This document shows positions 16,813 through 25,030 of a DNA stretch of 64,000 bases, in pieces. Position 1 is the stretch's first letter. Each line of letters starts with the position of its first letter. The notes beneath the pieces were generated by a model. That model ran no database searches, was not told the origin of the DNA, and saw nothing but the letters and a program-made list of their open reading frames with translations. The position numbers and the translations under genes are program-made. Where the stretch lies: contig CAZQTW010000011.1 of the NCBI GenBank assembly GCA_964596165.1, positions 53,727 to 117,726 of the forward strand, written 5' to 3'. Origin of the DNA: CAYUQT01 sp964596165. Lineage in GTDB: Bacteria > Planctomycetota > Phycisphaerae > UBA1845 > JAFGLZ01.

Positions 16813-17064
16813 ATGTTCAAGAAAGTGTCATGTCGGATCGTTGCAACGCTGATGGGCTGTTCCTTGGCCGTCGGTGTGCCGGCCGCCACGCTTGATGGTT
16901 GTGCGAGTCAGCTCACCAGCTTGCTACCCGAGATTGAATCGTTCATCAGCCAACTGCAAGAATCCGGAATTTTCGATCGGTTCGGCGGCGGAAATCACCA
17001 GTGGAATTGGGACCATGACTGGGACTACGACTGGAACTGGGGAGACCAAGAGGTCGAAGAGTAG
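16813..17064 (+). CDS. Small exported protein with Trp/Asp-rich tail
   Basis: An 83-residue protein: signal peptide (FKKVSCRIVATLMGCSLAVGVPAA), a short helical part (LTSLLPEIESFISQLQESGIFDRF) and a C-terminal tail of alternating Trp and acidic residues (QWNWDHDWDYDWNWGD). The ATG at 16813 follows AAGGAAG. A longer in-frame start at 16648 would destroy the signal peptide position. The tail could bind metal or stack on carbohydrate; there is no direct evidence. A terminator follows 40 bases after the stop, so this is a single-gene transcript. Confidence 0.72.
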   Translation: MFKKVSCRIVATLMGCSLAVGVPAATLDGCASQLTSLLPEIESFISQLQESGIFDRFGGGNHQWNWDHDWDYDWNWGDQEVEE

Positions 17065-17104
17065 AGCGGGCCACCGCGCGCAACGGACCGGTTTGGAGCG
17101 AGCG

Positions 17105-17145
17105 GGCATGACCGTGTGACTGGCGGTCATGCCTCTTTTCATTTA
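17105..17145 (+). terminator. Rho-independent terminator
   Basis: A 10-bp perfect stem (GGCATGACCG at 17105-17114 with CGGTCATGCC at 17124-17133), nine-base loop, then TCTTTTCATTT. Confidence 0.85.
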
Positions 17146-17235
17146 GTATCCCTCTCTTACGGTCGGCATCTCTCTCGGGCGAAAAGGTCGCCTCTCCCCG
17201 AATCGAGACGCTGGTCGGCAAGGAGGCCGTCGAAG

Positions 17236-18075
17236 TTGGTCGAACATCTTCGCATCACCGTGCTGGCCGAGAATACCGCCGGGGCGCGCGACGTCCTGGC
17301 CGAGCACGGATTGTCCTTCTGGATCGAGGCGAACGAGCGTCGGATTCTCTTCGACACGGGGCAGGGTCGCGTCCTCGAGCACAACGCCAAAACGCTGGAT
17401 GTAGACCTAAAGACCGCCGAGATCGTCGCCCTGAGTCACGGGCACTTCGACCACACGGGCGGCTTGAACCGGCTCGCGGACCGGCTGAGCAAGCTTTCGG
17501 TGCACGCCCACCCGCTGGCGTTCGAGGCCAAGTGGAGCCGGATGCGTGACGGAAGGGTTCAGGCAATCGGCGCGCCGGTTCCGAGTGTTGCCGCCCTCAT
17601 CGAACGCGTCGGGACATTTGTCCCCACCCAGGAACCACGCAAGCTGATCGACGGGGTCTGGCTGACGGGGCAGATACCCCGCTGCAACGATTTCGAGGAC
17701 ACGGGCGGCGATTTCTACCTCGACGCGGGTTGCACGACCCCCGACCCGCTGTTGGACGACCAGGCGATGTTCATCGAGACACCGCGGGGGCTTGTCGTCC
17801 TGCTGGGGTGTGCCCATTCCGGACTCGTCAACACGCTTGACTACATCGGGGAACTGTCCGGACAGTCGCGCGTTCACGCGGTCCTTGGGGGAACACACCT
17901 GCTCGCAGCCCGCGAAAACCGGCTGACGCGATCGATCGAGGCGCTGCAAAGGTTCGGCGTAGAGGTGGTTGGCGCATCGCATTGCACAGGCCACCGCGCG
18001 ATGGCCCGATTGTGGAGCACCCTTCCCGACCGATGCGCGCCGTGTGCAGCCGGCTCGCGATTGGTGTTTGAGTAG
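17236..18075 (+). CDS. MBL-fold metallo-hydrolase (COG1237-like)
   Basis: A 279-residue cytoplasmic protein with the metal-binding SHGHFDHTGG (residues 67-76), LLGCAHSGLVNTLDY and GASHCTGHRA blocks. These match the metallo-beta-lactamase subgroup often annotated as 7,8-dihydropterin-6-methyl-4-(beta-D-ribofuranosyl)aminobenzene-5'-phosphate synthase-like; the true reaction of bacterial members is usually unknown. The start is TTG at 17236, chosen because AAGGAGG lies nine bases upstream and because family members begin here; earlier in-frame codons read as noise. Confidence 0.85.
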   Translation: MVEHLRITVLAENTAGARDVLAEHGLSFWIEANERRILFDTGQGRVLEHNAKTLDVDLKTAEIVALSHGHFDHTGGLNRLADRLSKLSVHAHPLAFEAKWSRMRDGRVQAIGAPVPSVAALIERVGTFVPTQEPRKLIDGVWLTGQIPRCNDFEDTGGDFYLDAGCTTPDPLLDDQAMFIETPRGLVVLLGCAHSGLVNTLDYIGELSGQSRVHAVLGGTHLLAARENRLTRSIEALQRFGVEVVGASHCTGHRAMARLWSTLPDRCAPCAAGSRLVFE

Positions 18076-18346
18076 ATTGAACCCCGCGGAGCCTTCGAAA
18101 ACGGGCGGGCTCTTCTCACGGGTCGCGAAAAGTCCTGCGCGGATTTCGGACCCCGCTGCGGTCCTCAATACGGCTCCAGCTACTCCAACCGCATGCCTCT
18201 CCAGCCTGACACCGATTCCCACACCGGTATCTCGCCCTGGCGCTCTATTCCGGCCGTCCGTACAAAGGTGCCGCTTGTAGATTTCGACCGAAACGATACC
18301 ATGAGTGAGTGGGCCTACATGTCTTTCAGCAAAGGGGTTGACAGCC

Positions 18347-19438
18347 ATGGCCACACATCACGGCAATGGAGAAACCCGACGCACACCTCGCCCTGAACGC
18401 CCACCCGCCCCTGCCTTTACACTCATCGAACTCTTGGTCGTCGTCGCGATCATCGCCTTGCTTATCTCGATCCTCCTCCCGTCATTGAGCAAGGCCCGGG
18501 CTCAGGCCCGGACCACGTTGTGCGCCGCCCGCATCACTCAAATGGTGAAGGCCATCGTGATCTACGCCGACGACTTCAACGAAACGCCGCCATTCATGGG
18601 ACGCGGATGGGAGGACTGCCACTTCCCCAAACTCGCCACCGAGATCTGGCCGGCAGGGTCCGGCCTGACGCTTCGCGACTGGGCCATGCTCGAAAACTGG
18701 CTCATGCCGCGCATGCCGGACTACTGGATGAAGGTAGAGGCTGACTGGCCCGATGACGCGAAGGTCCGTAACGGCCGTCTTTTCCCTTACACCCGCTTTG
18801 AGAATCTCTATCTCTGTCCTGAGTTCGAGCGAGTGCCCAATCCCGAGAAGTCGCAGAACGCGTTCAACTACACCCGCTCGGTCCACGGGCGCAAGTGGTT
18901 TCACCGGGCCGAACCCGAAGGGGTCCCCGGGTCGATCTACGTTACCTCGGCCGAATCAAATAACTGGTGCGGCCAGGCCGGGCCGATCATGAAACTGGGC
19001 CAGGTTCACTCGCCGGCCCTGCTCCGCATGTTCTTGGACGAGCAGTGGAATCGGCACTGCGCGGCGCCGATCGATGAGTTCCAGAAAGCGGGTCAGGGAA
19101 TCCTGAACGGCATCATCCATGAACAATGGTTCGCCGCCGACTGCATATTCGGTACGTGGGGTGACGAGATCGGCCGTTACCATGGGACGCTCGGGCGCGC
19201 GAACGTGGTTCCCGATCCGGCCCGCCCGAAGATCCCCGAGGTCAAGAGCGGCAACACGGCCTACTACGACGGACACGTCGGACTTGAGCGCGATCCGCTC
19301 CCCGACCGATACATCGAGCTGCCCACGCTGGCGTGGGGAATGGGCGTCCTGGTCGACTGGATTCAGGCCCAGATCTTCGCCCAGCGAGGAATCAATGTCC
19401 CCGAAGGTGGTTTCGATTGGGGAATGATTCTGCAATAA
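18347..19438 (+). CDS. Prepilin-signal secreted protein (pseudopilin-like, planctomycete type)
   Basis: A 363-residue protein. After a 23-residue leader comes the class III signal FTLIELLVVVAIIALLISI (residues 24-42, Glu28 at position 5), processed by prepilin peptidase, then LLPSLSKARAQA. The bulk is a large globular region ending in TAYYDGHVGLERD, the DGHV-type signature near the end of many planctomycete prepilin-like proteins (DUF1559 relatives). Planctomycetes have many such proteins per genome and their function is not settled. The residue before the cleavage site is Ala instead of the usual Gly. The ATG at 18347 follows AAAGGGG. A truncated paralog lies at 23305. Confidence 0.88.
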   Translation: MATHHGNGETRRTPRPERPPAPAFTLIELLVVVAIIALLISILLPSLSKARAQARTTLCAARITQMVKAIVIYADDFNETPPFMGRGWEDCHFPKLATEIWPAGSGLTLRDWAMLENWLMPRMPDYWMKVEADWPDDAKVRNGRLFPYTRFENLYLCPEFERVPNPEKSQNAFNYTRSVHGRKWFHRAEPEGVPGSIYVTSAESNNWCGQAGPIMKLGQVHSPALLRMFLDEQWNRHCAAPIDEFQKAGQGILNGIIHEQWFAADCIFGTWGDEIGRYHGTLGRANVVPDPARPKIPEVKSGNTAYYDGHVGLERDPLPDRYIELPTLAWGMGVLVDWIQAQIFAQRGINVPEGGFDWGMILQ

Positions 19439-19445
19439 CCCCGTC

Positions 19446-19552
19446 TTAGAGTGCTCGCCCCAACGCGGTCTCATAGACGGCCAATACGTTTCTCGTCGGC
19501 GTGTCGGGCTGGAACACGTGGGACGGCGCGAGAATGTAGCCGCCAGTGCCGC
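19446..19552 (-). pseudogene. 3' remnant of a URO-D family gene
   Basis: Reading the minus strand gives GGYILAPSHVFQPDTPTRNV followed by LAVYETALGRAL and TAA. This is nearly identical to the C-terminus of the intact URO-D protein at 23559-24635. The similarity ends abruptly at 19552/19553, where the plus strand moves into the leader of the sulfatase remnant. Confidence 0.85.
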
Positions 19553-19604
19553 TGGGCAAGCCCATCCAGGAGGTGTCAGCCAGGAGATAAGGACAGTCAA
19601 TTTC

Positions 19605-20198
19605 GTGATTCATGCCGCGTTGTTGCTGGCCTCTGTGACCGCCGTGCGCGCGGCGGATGTGCCCAAGCCTTCAACGCGGCCCAACATTCTGCTCATCATC
19701 TCCGAGGATATGGGTCAGGAGCTGGGCTGTTACGGCGACCGTTACGTCCGTACGCCGAATCTGGATCGGTTGGCTGCCTCCGGCGTTCGGTTCCTCAACG
19801 CCTACATTACCCAGGCCGGTTGCAGTCAGTCACGTTCCAGCATCCTGACCGGACTCTATCCACATCAGAACGGGCAGATCGGCCTAGCGACGTGGGGTTT
19901 CCGTATGTATCGCGAAGACACGCCGAACATTCCGCGGAGCCTCAAGGCCGCCGGCTATCGCACCGGGAGAATCGGCAAACTGCACGTCAACCCGGAGTCG
20001 GCCTTCCCCTACGATATGGAGGAGATTCCTTCGGGGAATTTCGCAACGAAGAACCTCCTGCACGACGAGGTCAATCCCGACTCCGAAAAGATCGACAAGG
20101 AGTTCCCCTTCGTCGCCGCCGCCGTCGCCGCCCCACCGGAATCAAATTTCCTTCAGTGTTGGAACCAGCTTAGGCGTTGCGTTCATTCCTCTTGGTAG
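19605..20198 (+). pseudogene. Sulfatase, N-terminal third only
   Basis: A GTG start with AAGGA upstream, a signal peptide, then RPNILLIISEDMGQELGCYG with the metal-binding Asp, TPNLDRLAASGVRF, and the modified-residue motif CSQSR in QAGCSQSRSSILTGLYPHQ, where Cys becomes formylglycine. Homology to formylglycine sulfatases runs to about residue 170 of the usual 450-500 and then breaks off near 20110; the rest is unrelated and the frame ends inside the 3' end of the opposite gene. The second metal-binding and active-site halves are missing, so no activity is expected. Confidence 0.85.
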
Positions 20199-21307
20199 TA
20201 CAGGAAGGTGATATGTCCCGATAGTGTGTCGCTATATATGTTGGGCAGGAAGCCGGTGCATCCGTTCGACCAAACGACCGGATCAGTGTTGAACGTTCGA
20301 TAAGCCTCTACGCCCGTATTCGGCAAGTTGGGGTCATCGCTTTCGCTTCTATAGACACACCCAGCCTGTCTATCCTGGTAAGCTCCGAGCAGGAAGTAGT
20401 ATACGTTGTGAATTCCGAAGAAATCCTCCGCTCCACTAGTTTGCCAGAGAGTCTCTTCCGACCCGTCAGGGCGGAAGGTCCAATTGTTCTCCAAGGCGTC
20501 CGCGTCCAAGCTGCTTGACGAGAACCAAAGGAAGGCCGCGGACCCCATTCCGTTGGGCTCATCCAAGAACCGAGCACCATTGGGATCCGAAGTCGTTCCA
20601 TCCCAGCGGCCTGTCTTCAGGCGAAACCTGTCGCCGGGATCACTGGGAAGGTTGCCCTCTTCATAACTTGCCCAAGAGTACAGGGTCTCGTTTGGGGAAC
20701 CGTAAGGGACCCATATGGATTGATCCAGACGACCGATCTGCACAAGTATTCCATTGCTGAATGGGATAGGGTACTTGAATGATACCACAACGCCCGTAGC
20801 CTTTGATTCATTGGGCAGATCGTAAGAGAGGTACATCGCTTCAAGATAATCAGTTTCTACAGTTCTTGTAATGTTAGGCTCTGGAGAGTAGTAGGAATAC
20901 ACCAGGGCAGCAAATGGAATATCTATGTCCAGGCACTCAGCGGGAGGACTGTTGAGGTCGTTAACGGTACCGCAATCCGTGTAGACTCTCAGGCGCCACG
21001 TTTCCAGATCCGACCATTCCATCGCGGGATTTGCCCAGCTGGAATCGAGCCCAAACCAGATGTTGCGGACCACTCCGGCTGCGTTCGCGTCCAAGAGCAA
21101 CAAATACTTGTCTTCAATGGAACCCTCAGAGTCGATGTTGGGCTCACCATCCCTGAACATAGTCCGACTTGAGCCGACACTCGGGTAGTTCAGCAGCAAC
21201 GCCGGGGAGAACCCGGGCCCGTAACAGCCTCCCTCCTGGCCCATCATGAAGGGCGCCGCAATAAGAAGACCCATCAAACACGACAAAGCCCTTGCTCGCC
21301 TGGACAC
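20183..21307 (-). CDS. Secreted DUF2961 (GH172-type) protein
   Basis: A 374-residue protein with a signal peptide (RRARALSCLMGLLIAAPFMMG) and the DUF2961 landmarks: SSRTMFRD near the start, the two-jelly-roll body, and TSGAEDFFG, the counterpart of the family's GTxEDYF motif carrying a conserved acidic residue. Characterised GH172 members act on fructofuranosyl or arabinofuranosyl linkages and form oligomers. The composition is less GC-rich than that of neighbours. Its 3' end meets the sulfatase remnant with a 16-base overlap. Confidence 0.8.
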   Translation of the reverse strand: MSRRARALSCLMGLLIAAPFMMGQEGGCYGPGFSPALLLNYPSVGSSRTMFRDGEPNIDSEGSIEDKYLLLLDANAAGVVRNIWFGLDSSWANPAMEWSDLETWRLRVYTDCGTVNDLNSPPAECLDIDIPFAALVYSYYSPEPNITRTVETDYLEAMYLSYDLPNESKATGVVVSFKYPIPFSNGILVQIGRLDQSIWVPYGSPNETLYSWASYEEGNLPSDPGDRFRLKTGRWDGTTSDPNGARFLDEPNGMGSAAFLWFSSSSLDADALENNWTFRPDGSEETLWQTSGAEDFFGIHNVYYFLLGAYQDRQAGCVYRSESDDPNLPNTGVEAYRTFNTDPVVWSNGCTGFLPNIYSDTLSGHITFLYYQEE

Positions 21308-21509
21308 GATAGCGCCTCCTCATGTTGTGGGCCAGAGCCACCCCAGGTTCCCCGCGCCACATGAACGCGGTTGACGCGATCGCTCGCAATAGGTTATCGT
21401 CATCTTCCACTTGAAACCTTGAGTTTGATGGGATAGGTCCTCAGTTGGCGGCAGGGTGTGGTTTGGCTTGTCGTCAGGGCGGATTGATGTGTAGGTTTCG
21501 GTCGCCGTG

Positions 21510-22580
21510 ATGAAGAGACTCCTGACTGTGGCCATCTCGACGCTTGTCGGCCTTGTCTTGGGGGAATCAGCCGTCCGGCTGTTCGGGCTGGGCCCTAAGG
21601 TATTCTACTACTCCGACTTCCCCAACGCGGACGAAATCGTGGAGGTCGACTCCTGGCGCGGCTATCGACTCAGAGCGAATCTGCGAGCAGTGAGGATCGT
21701 TGGCGCCGCCGAGGGCAAACCGGCTAGCTTTCGGCTTTCCACGAATTCACTCGGCTTTCGGGGAGCAGATCCACCCTCAGTCAAGGACACTTATCGCATA
21801 CTCGCACTCGGTGACTCGTGTACGTTCGGGGTGGGTGTGGAAGACCACGAAACCTGGCCGGCAGTAGCAGAGCAGGCTCTGAATCAAGGCAGGGCCGGAA
21901 CACAACGATTCGTGGTACTCAACGCCGCTGTTCCGGGCTACGCCGCCTGGCAAGGCGCCAGGCTCCTTGCGACGGACGGACAAACGGTGTGCCCTCAGAT
22001 GGTCGTTGTTTCTTTCGGGAACAACGACGGGCCACTACACGACGACAAGAACCCATTGATGGCCTTCCCAAGCACCTGGTCAGGGGGTCTTGCTGATGAA
22101 TTGGCTGAGCGCATAAGAATCCTTCTCCTTGCGAAGCACGCCTTCCACAGATTTGTGGATCGTTCACCGCGTCACCCATGCGCTGAGCAGCGCAGTCGCG
22201 CCCACTACTGGGAGGAAGAATTCGGGGCGGAGTTGGCACACATCGCAGAGATGTGCTCCAGCCGGAGGGTGAGGCTCATGTTCGTACCATGGCCCGTCGT
22301 CACTCAGGTGACAAGTCGTTCCGCTTCGGATGACCCTGCCACGCGGGCTTCGAGCCCCCAAGACGGGCTGTTCCCACTGTACTTTCGAATCCGCAACCAA
22401 TCCGTCATGAGGCGGGTGGCGGAAAGCACCGGCAACGTCGTCGTCGATGTTCTCCCGGAGCTAAGGGCATGCAGCGACAAGGACCTGTTCCTCGACGGGG
22501 TACACGCGAACAGGAAGGGGCTCAGGATAATCGGTCGCGTGGTAGCACGCGCGGTGCAGGCTACCTGTGATATTCAGTAG
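21510..22580 (+). CDS. SGNH/GDSL-family hydrolase, membrane-anchored or exported
   Basis: A 356-residue protein with an N-terminal hydrophobic segment (LLTVAISTLVGLVLGESAV). The SGNH blocks are visible: block I ILALGDSCTFG (Ser103), block III VVSFGNNDG (Asn), and block V FLDGVHANRKG (Asp and His). These enzymes are esterases or acyl-transfer enzymes, often on polysaccharides. GTG at 21507 and ATG at 21510 are adjacent possible starts. It diverges from the GH172-type gene, with about 200 bases between. Confidence 0.8.
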   Translation: MKRLLTVAISTLVGLVLGESAVRLFGLGPKVFYYSDFPNADEIVEVDSWRGYRLRANLRAVRIVGAAEGKPASFRLSTNSLGFRGADPPSVKDTYRILALGDSCTFGVGVEDHETWPAVAEQALNQGRAGTQRFVVLNAAVPGYAAWQGARLLATDGQTVCPQMVVVSFGNNDGPLHDDKNPLMAFPSTWSGGLADELAERIRILLLAKHAFHRFVDRSPRHPCAEQRSRAHYWEEEFGAELAHIAEMCSSRRVRLMFVPWPVVTQVTSRSASDDPATRASSPQDGLFPLYFRIRNQSVMRRVAESTGNVVVDVLPELRACSDKDLFLDGVHANRKGLRIIGRVVARAVQATCDIQ

Positions 22581-22691
22581 TGGCTCGGACGTTCCGTCGG
22601 CGCGTAATCGGGGTCAGCTCTTGACACTTGACATTGCGACCTGCCTTCTCGCGGCCTTCAGCTTGCCGGTCAGGCTGGTATCTTCGCCAGC

Positions 22692-22928
22692 TTACCGTTC
22701 GAGCCGCTGGATCACCCGCAAGATACCGCTCCCGTCGGGATAGCCCAGTTCCCAAGCCAGGTCTGCTGCACGTTCGCCGCCTAGCTGCACGCTCATCCAG
22801 ATCCTCACCCGAGCGTCCGTCTCGCCCGTCAACATCTCTCCCACCTGCCGCCGGACGATTTGCTCGTCCGCGTGCGTCCGCCAACGGATCTCCGCATGTC
22901 CCTCTCGATCATCAAGCGGCCCCCGCAA
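22692..22928 (-). other. Fragment resembling a short helix-turn-helix protein, possibly transposase-linked
   Basis: A 78-codon minus-strand frame contains VRIWMSVQLGGERAADLAWELGYPDGSGILRVIQRLER. It reads like a DNA-binding HTH segment that I recall seeing next to REP-associated (RAYT-type) transposases in planctomycetes. No catalytic HUH motif is present here. It may be a remnant; it lies inside a mosaic of broken genes. Confidence 0.35.
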
Positions 22929-22955
22929 CTTCTCTCACAGCCCGTCGCCGCGGGC

Positions 22956-23304
22956 ATGACGAGGGCTGCCTTCGAGATCAAGTCGGGGCCGGCGACTCTC
23001 CTGGCCCAGGCCGAGAAGCAGTACGACCCGATCGCCGTCCACTACTCCTCGGCCAACTGGCACGCCAGCACGATCGAGAGCGGCATCGGCGATCACGTCA
23101 ACAACTTCGGCCTGGGCGCGGATCTTTGGATGGCCGTGTAAAGGCCAGCGGCACGCTCATCGCCCACTACCGGTAAGGCCTGCGCGACGGGCACTGCCGG
23201 ATCCGGAAGGCGGGCGTCCTCGACGATGTCTTCGGGATCAATCGGGCCGACTTGGAAGTGAGGCGCAAGCCGGGAGCGGTTTCCATGTTCGTCACGGAAC
23301 ACCG
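22956..23304 (+). pseudogene. Glycoside-hydrolase-like remnant, frameshifted and interrupted
   Basis: The first part reads EIKSGPATLLAQAEKQYDPI and HYSSANWHASTIESGIGDHV up to a stop at 23141. The continuation KASGTLIAHYR lies in another frame, is broken by TAA at 23174-23176, and goes on as GLRDGHCRIRKAGVLDDVFG, a segment that resembles the linker and beta-rich part near the end of large planctomycete beta-galactosidase-like proteins. At least one frameshift and one stop exclude function. The remnant joins the prepilin remnant at about 23305. Confidence 0.5.
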
Positions 23305-23550
23305 GGGCGTGCGAACGTGGTTCCCGATCCGGCCCGCCCGAAGATTCCCGAGGTCAAGAGCGGCAGCGCGGCCTACTATGACGGACACGTCGGGCTCGAC
23401 CGCGATCCGCTACCCGACCGCTACCTCGAGCTGCCCAGTCTGGCCTGGGGATGGGGGGTACTGGTTGACTGGGTCCAAGCCCACATCTTCGCCCAGCGAG
23501 GGATCCTCGTGACGGAGAAGGGCTTTGACGCATCGATGATCATGCAGTGA
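23305..23550 (+). pseudogene. 3' remnant of a prepilin-like gene
   Basis: The frame encodes about 80 residues, WFPIRP in one frame then VVPDPARPKIPEVKSGSAAY and YDGHVGLDRDPLPDRYLELP, closely matching the last 80 residues of the protein at 18347-19438. No prepilin signal or start region is present upstream. DNA identity with the intact gene starts abruptly near 23305. Confidence 0.85.
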
Positions 23551-23558
23551 CGCCCGCC

Positions 23559-24635
23559 TCACAGCGATCGCCCCAATGCGGTCTCGTAGACGGCTAGAAC
23601 ATTCTTCGTCGGCGTGTCGGGCTGGAACACGTGGGACGGCGCGAGAATGTAGCCGCCGCCGGTGCCGAGCGTGTCGATCAGCCGTCGCGTCTCTTCCCGA
23701 ACCCGCTCAACGGTCGCATGGGGTAGCAGGTCCTGCGTGTCGACGCCGCCGTTGAACGTGAGCCGATCGCCGAAGTCCTTCTTGAGGGCATACGGGTCCA
23801 TGCCGACGGCGAGGGTCTGGATGGGGTTCAACACGTCGATGCCGATTTCGATCAGGTCGGGGATGATCGGTCGGATGCCGCCGCAGGAATGGTACCGCAT
23901 GACGACGCCATAGGACTTGCACATCGCGACGAGCCTAGCCATTCGCGGCTTGACGAACTCGCGCCACATGTCGGGGCTGATCATCATTCCCCGCTGGCTG
24001 CCGACATCGTCGTTGTACTCGATCATGTCGATCAGGCCCCGGGTGGCCTCCAGTTCCCGTCGGGTACGCTCGATCAGGTAGGTTAGTACATGGTCCATGA
24101 TCCGGCAGACGCGCTCGGGCGCGAGCACCAAGTCCTCCATGAACGTGTCGAAACCTCGCAGGAACCAACTGATCTCGAACACGCCCCGGCTGTGGGTCCA
24201 GGTCCAATAGTCGGCGTTGGCCCGCGCCTGGTCGGCGAGCGTCGAGTAGTCCCACAGGTCCGGCGTCGGCCACGGGTGCTCATCGATCTGCCGATCGGAC
24301 GTGATGTCCTTGAGCGGGCTGTACGCCAGGTCCATGTAGAAGCCGATATCCGTCGTATTGGGCTTGAACCCAACGCCCCAGATGTCGAGGTGAATGTCGT
24401 CATGGATCACCTTGACCGACGGATCGGAGTAGGCCAACGGATACGCCTTGCCTTTGAATACCGGGTTGATCTCGCGGAGATCGACGCCCAGACGCTGCCG
24501 CAAAGGCTCGCCGGGTTGCACGCCCAGCTTGGCGGCCAGCGATTGGGTCACCTCGTCCCGCGCGAAATAGTCGATGGGGACGCGATCAGTCGACTCGTGC
24601 GCGATGGCCGCTCGGACACGTTCCTTGGGTTTCAT
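23559..24635 (-). CDS. Uroporphyrinogen decarboxylase (URO-D) superfamily protein
   Basis: A 358-residue protein: KPKERVRAAIAHESTDRVPIDY is the typical opening of URO-D-like/methyltransferase proteins, followed by MRYHSCGGIRPIIPDLIEIG and FNGGVDTQDLLP, then GGGYILAPSHVFQPDTP. The His-Cys in HSCGG corresponds to a zinc site in corrinoid methyltransferase relatives. The function in planctomycetes is unknown; a substrate-specific methyltransferase or decarboxylase are both possible. The ATG at 24635 gives the family-typical N-terminus. A short 3' copy lies at 19446-19552. Confidence 0.85.
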   Translation of the reverse strand: MKPKERVRAAIAHESTDRVPIDYFARDEVTQSLAAKLGVQPGEPLRQRLGVDLREINPVFKGKAYPLAYSDPSVKVIHDDIHLDIWGVGFKPNTTDIGFYMDLAYSPLKDITSDRQIDEHPWPTPDLWDYSTLADQARANADYWTWTHSRGVFEISWFLRGFDTFMEDLVLAPERVCRIMDHVLTYLIERTRRELEATRGLIDMIEYNDDVGSQRGMMISPDMWREFVKPRMARLVAMCKSYGVVMRYHSCGGIRPIIPDLIEIGIDVLNPIQTLAVGMDPYALKKDFGDRLTFNGGVDTQDLLPHATVERVREETRRLIDTLGTGGGYILAPSHVFQPDTPTKNVLAVYETALGRSL

Positions 24636-25030
24636 TCTCAGCACACCCCGAAAACACGAGGAAAGATGCCCCGTCGCCAAGCCGCCACAACCCTCTGCTT
24701 TCCACGCTCAGGCGAAAGAGCGAACGTCTTTCTTGCCCGCACCGCACCCATGAGTCAAGCCCTCTTGCCCCGGCCGGAATCGCCGTTTTCAGCCGCGCCG
24801 TCCCACTTCCGGTTGCGCGACAGAACCGCTCCGCCCAACCTCGCGGCCAAGACCTTAAGCTTCACTCCATGTTGGTCGATAATCAATAGGATTGACATTG
24901 AGCCTCAACTGCCAAGGCCCATTTCGGCGCAAAGGCCGAGGCAAGAAGCGTGCAACCAAGCGACACGTAAGGCCATACGTACACACCATGCAACAGACCG
25001 TGTGTGTGGAGCGAGCTAAGGAGCAGGTCA
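24636..25030. other. Divergent intergenic region
   Basis: No gene recognised. It separates the URO-D gene from the plus-strand lipoprotein and must contain their promoters; a TTGACA at about 24892 has no matching -10 hexamer that I can see. It ends with the ribosome site AAGGAG of the lipoprotein gene. Confidence 0.45.
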
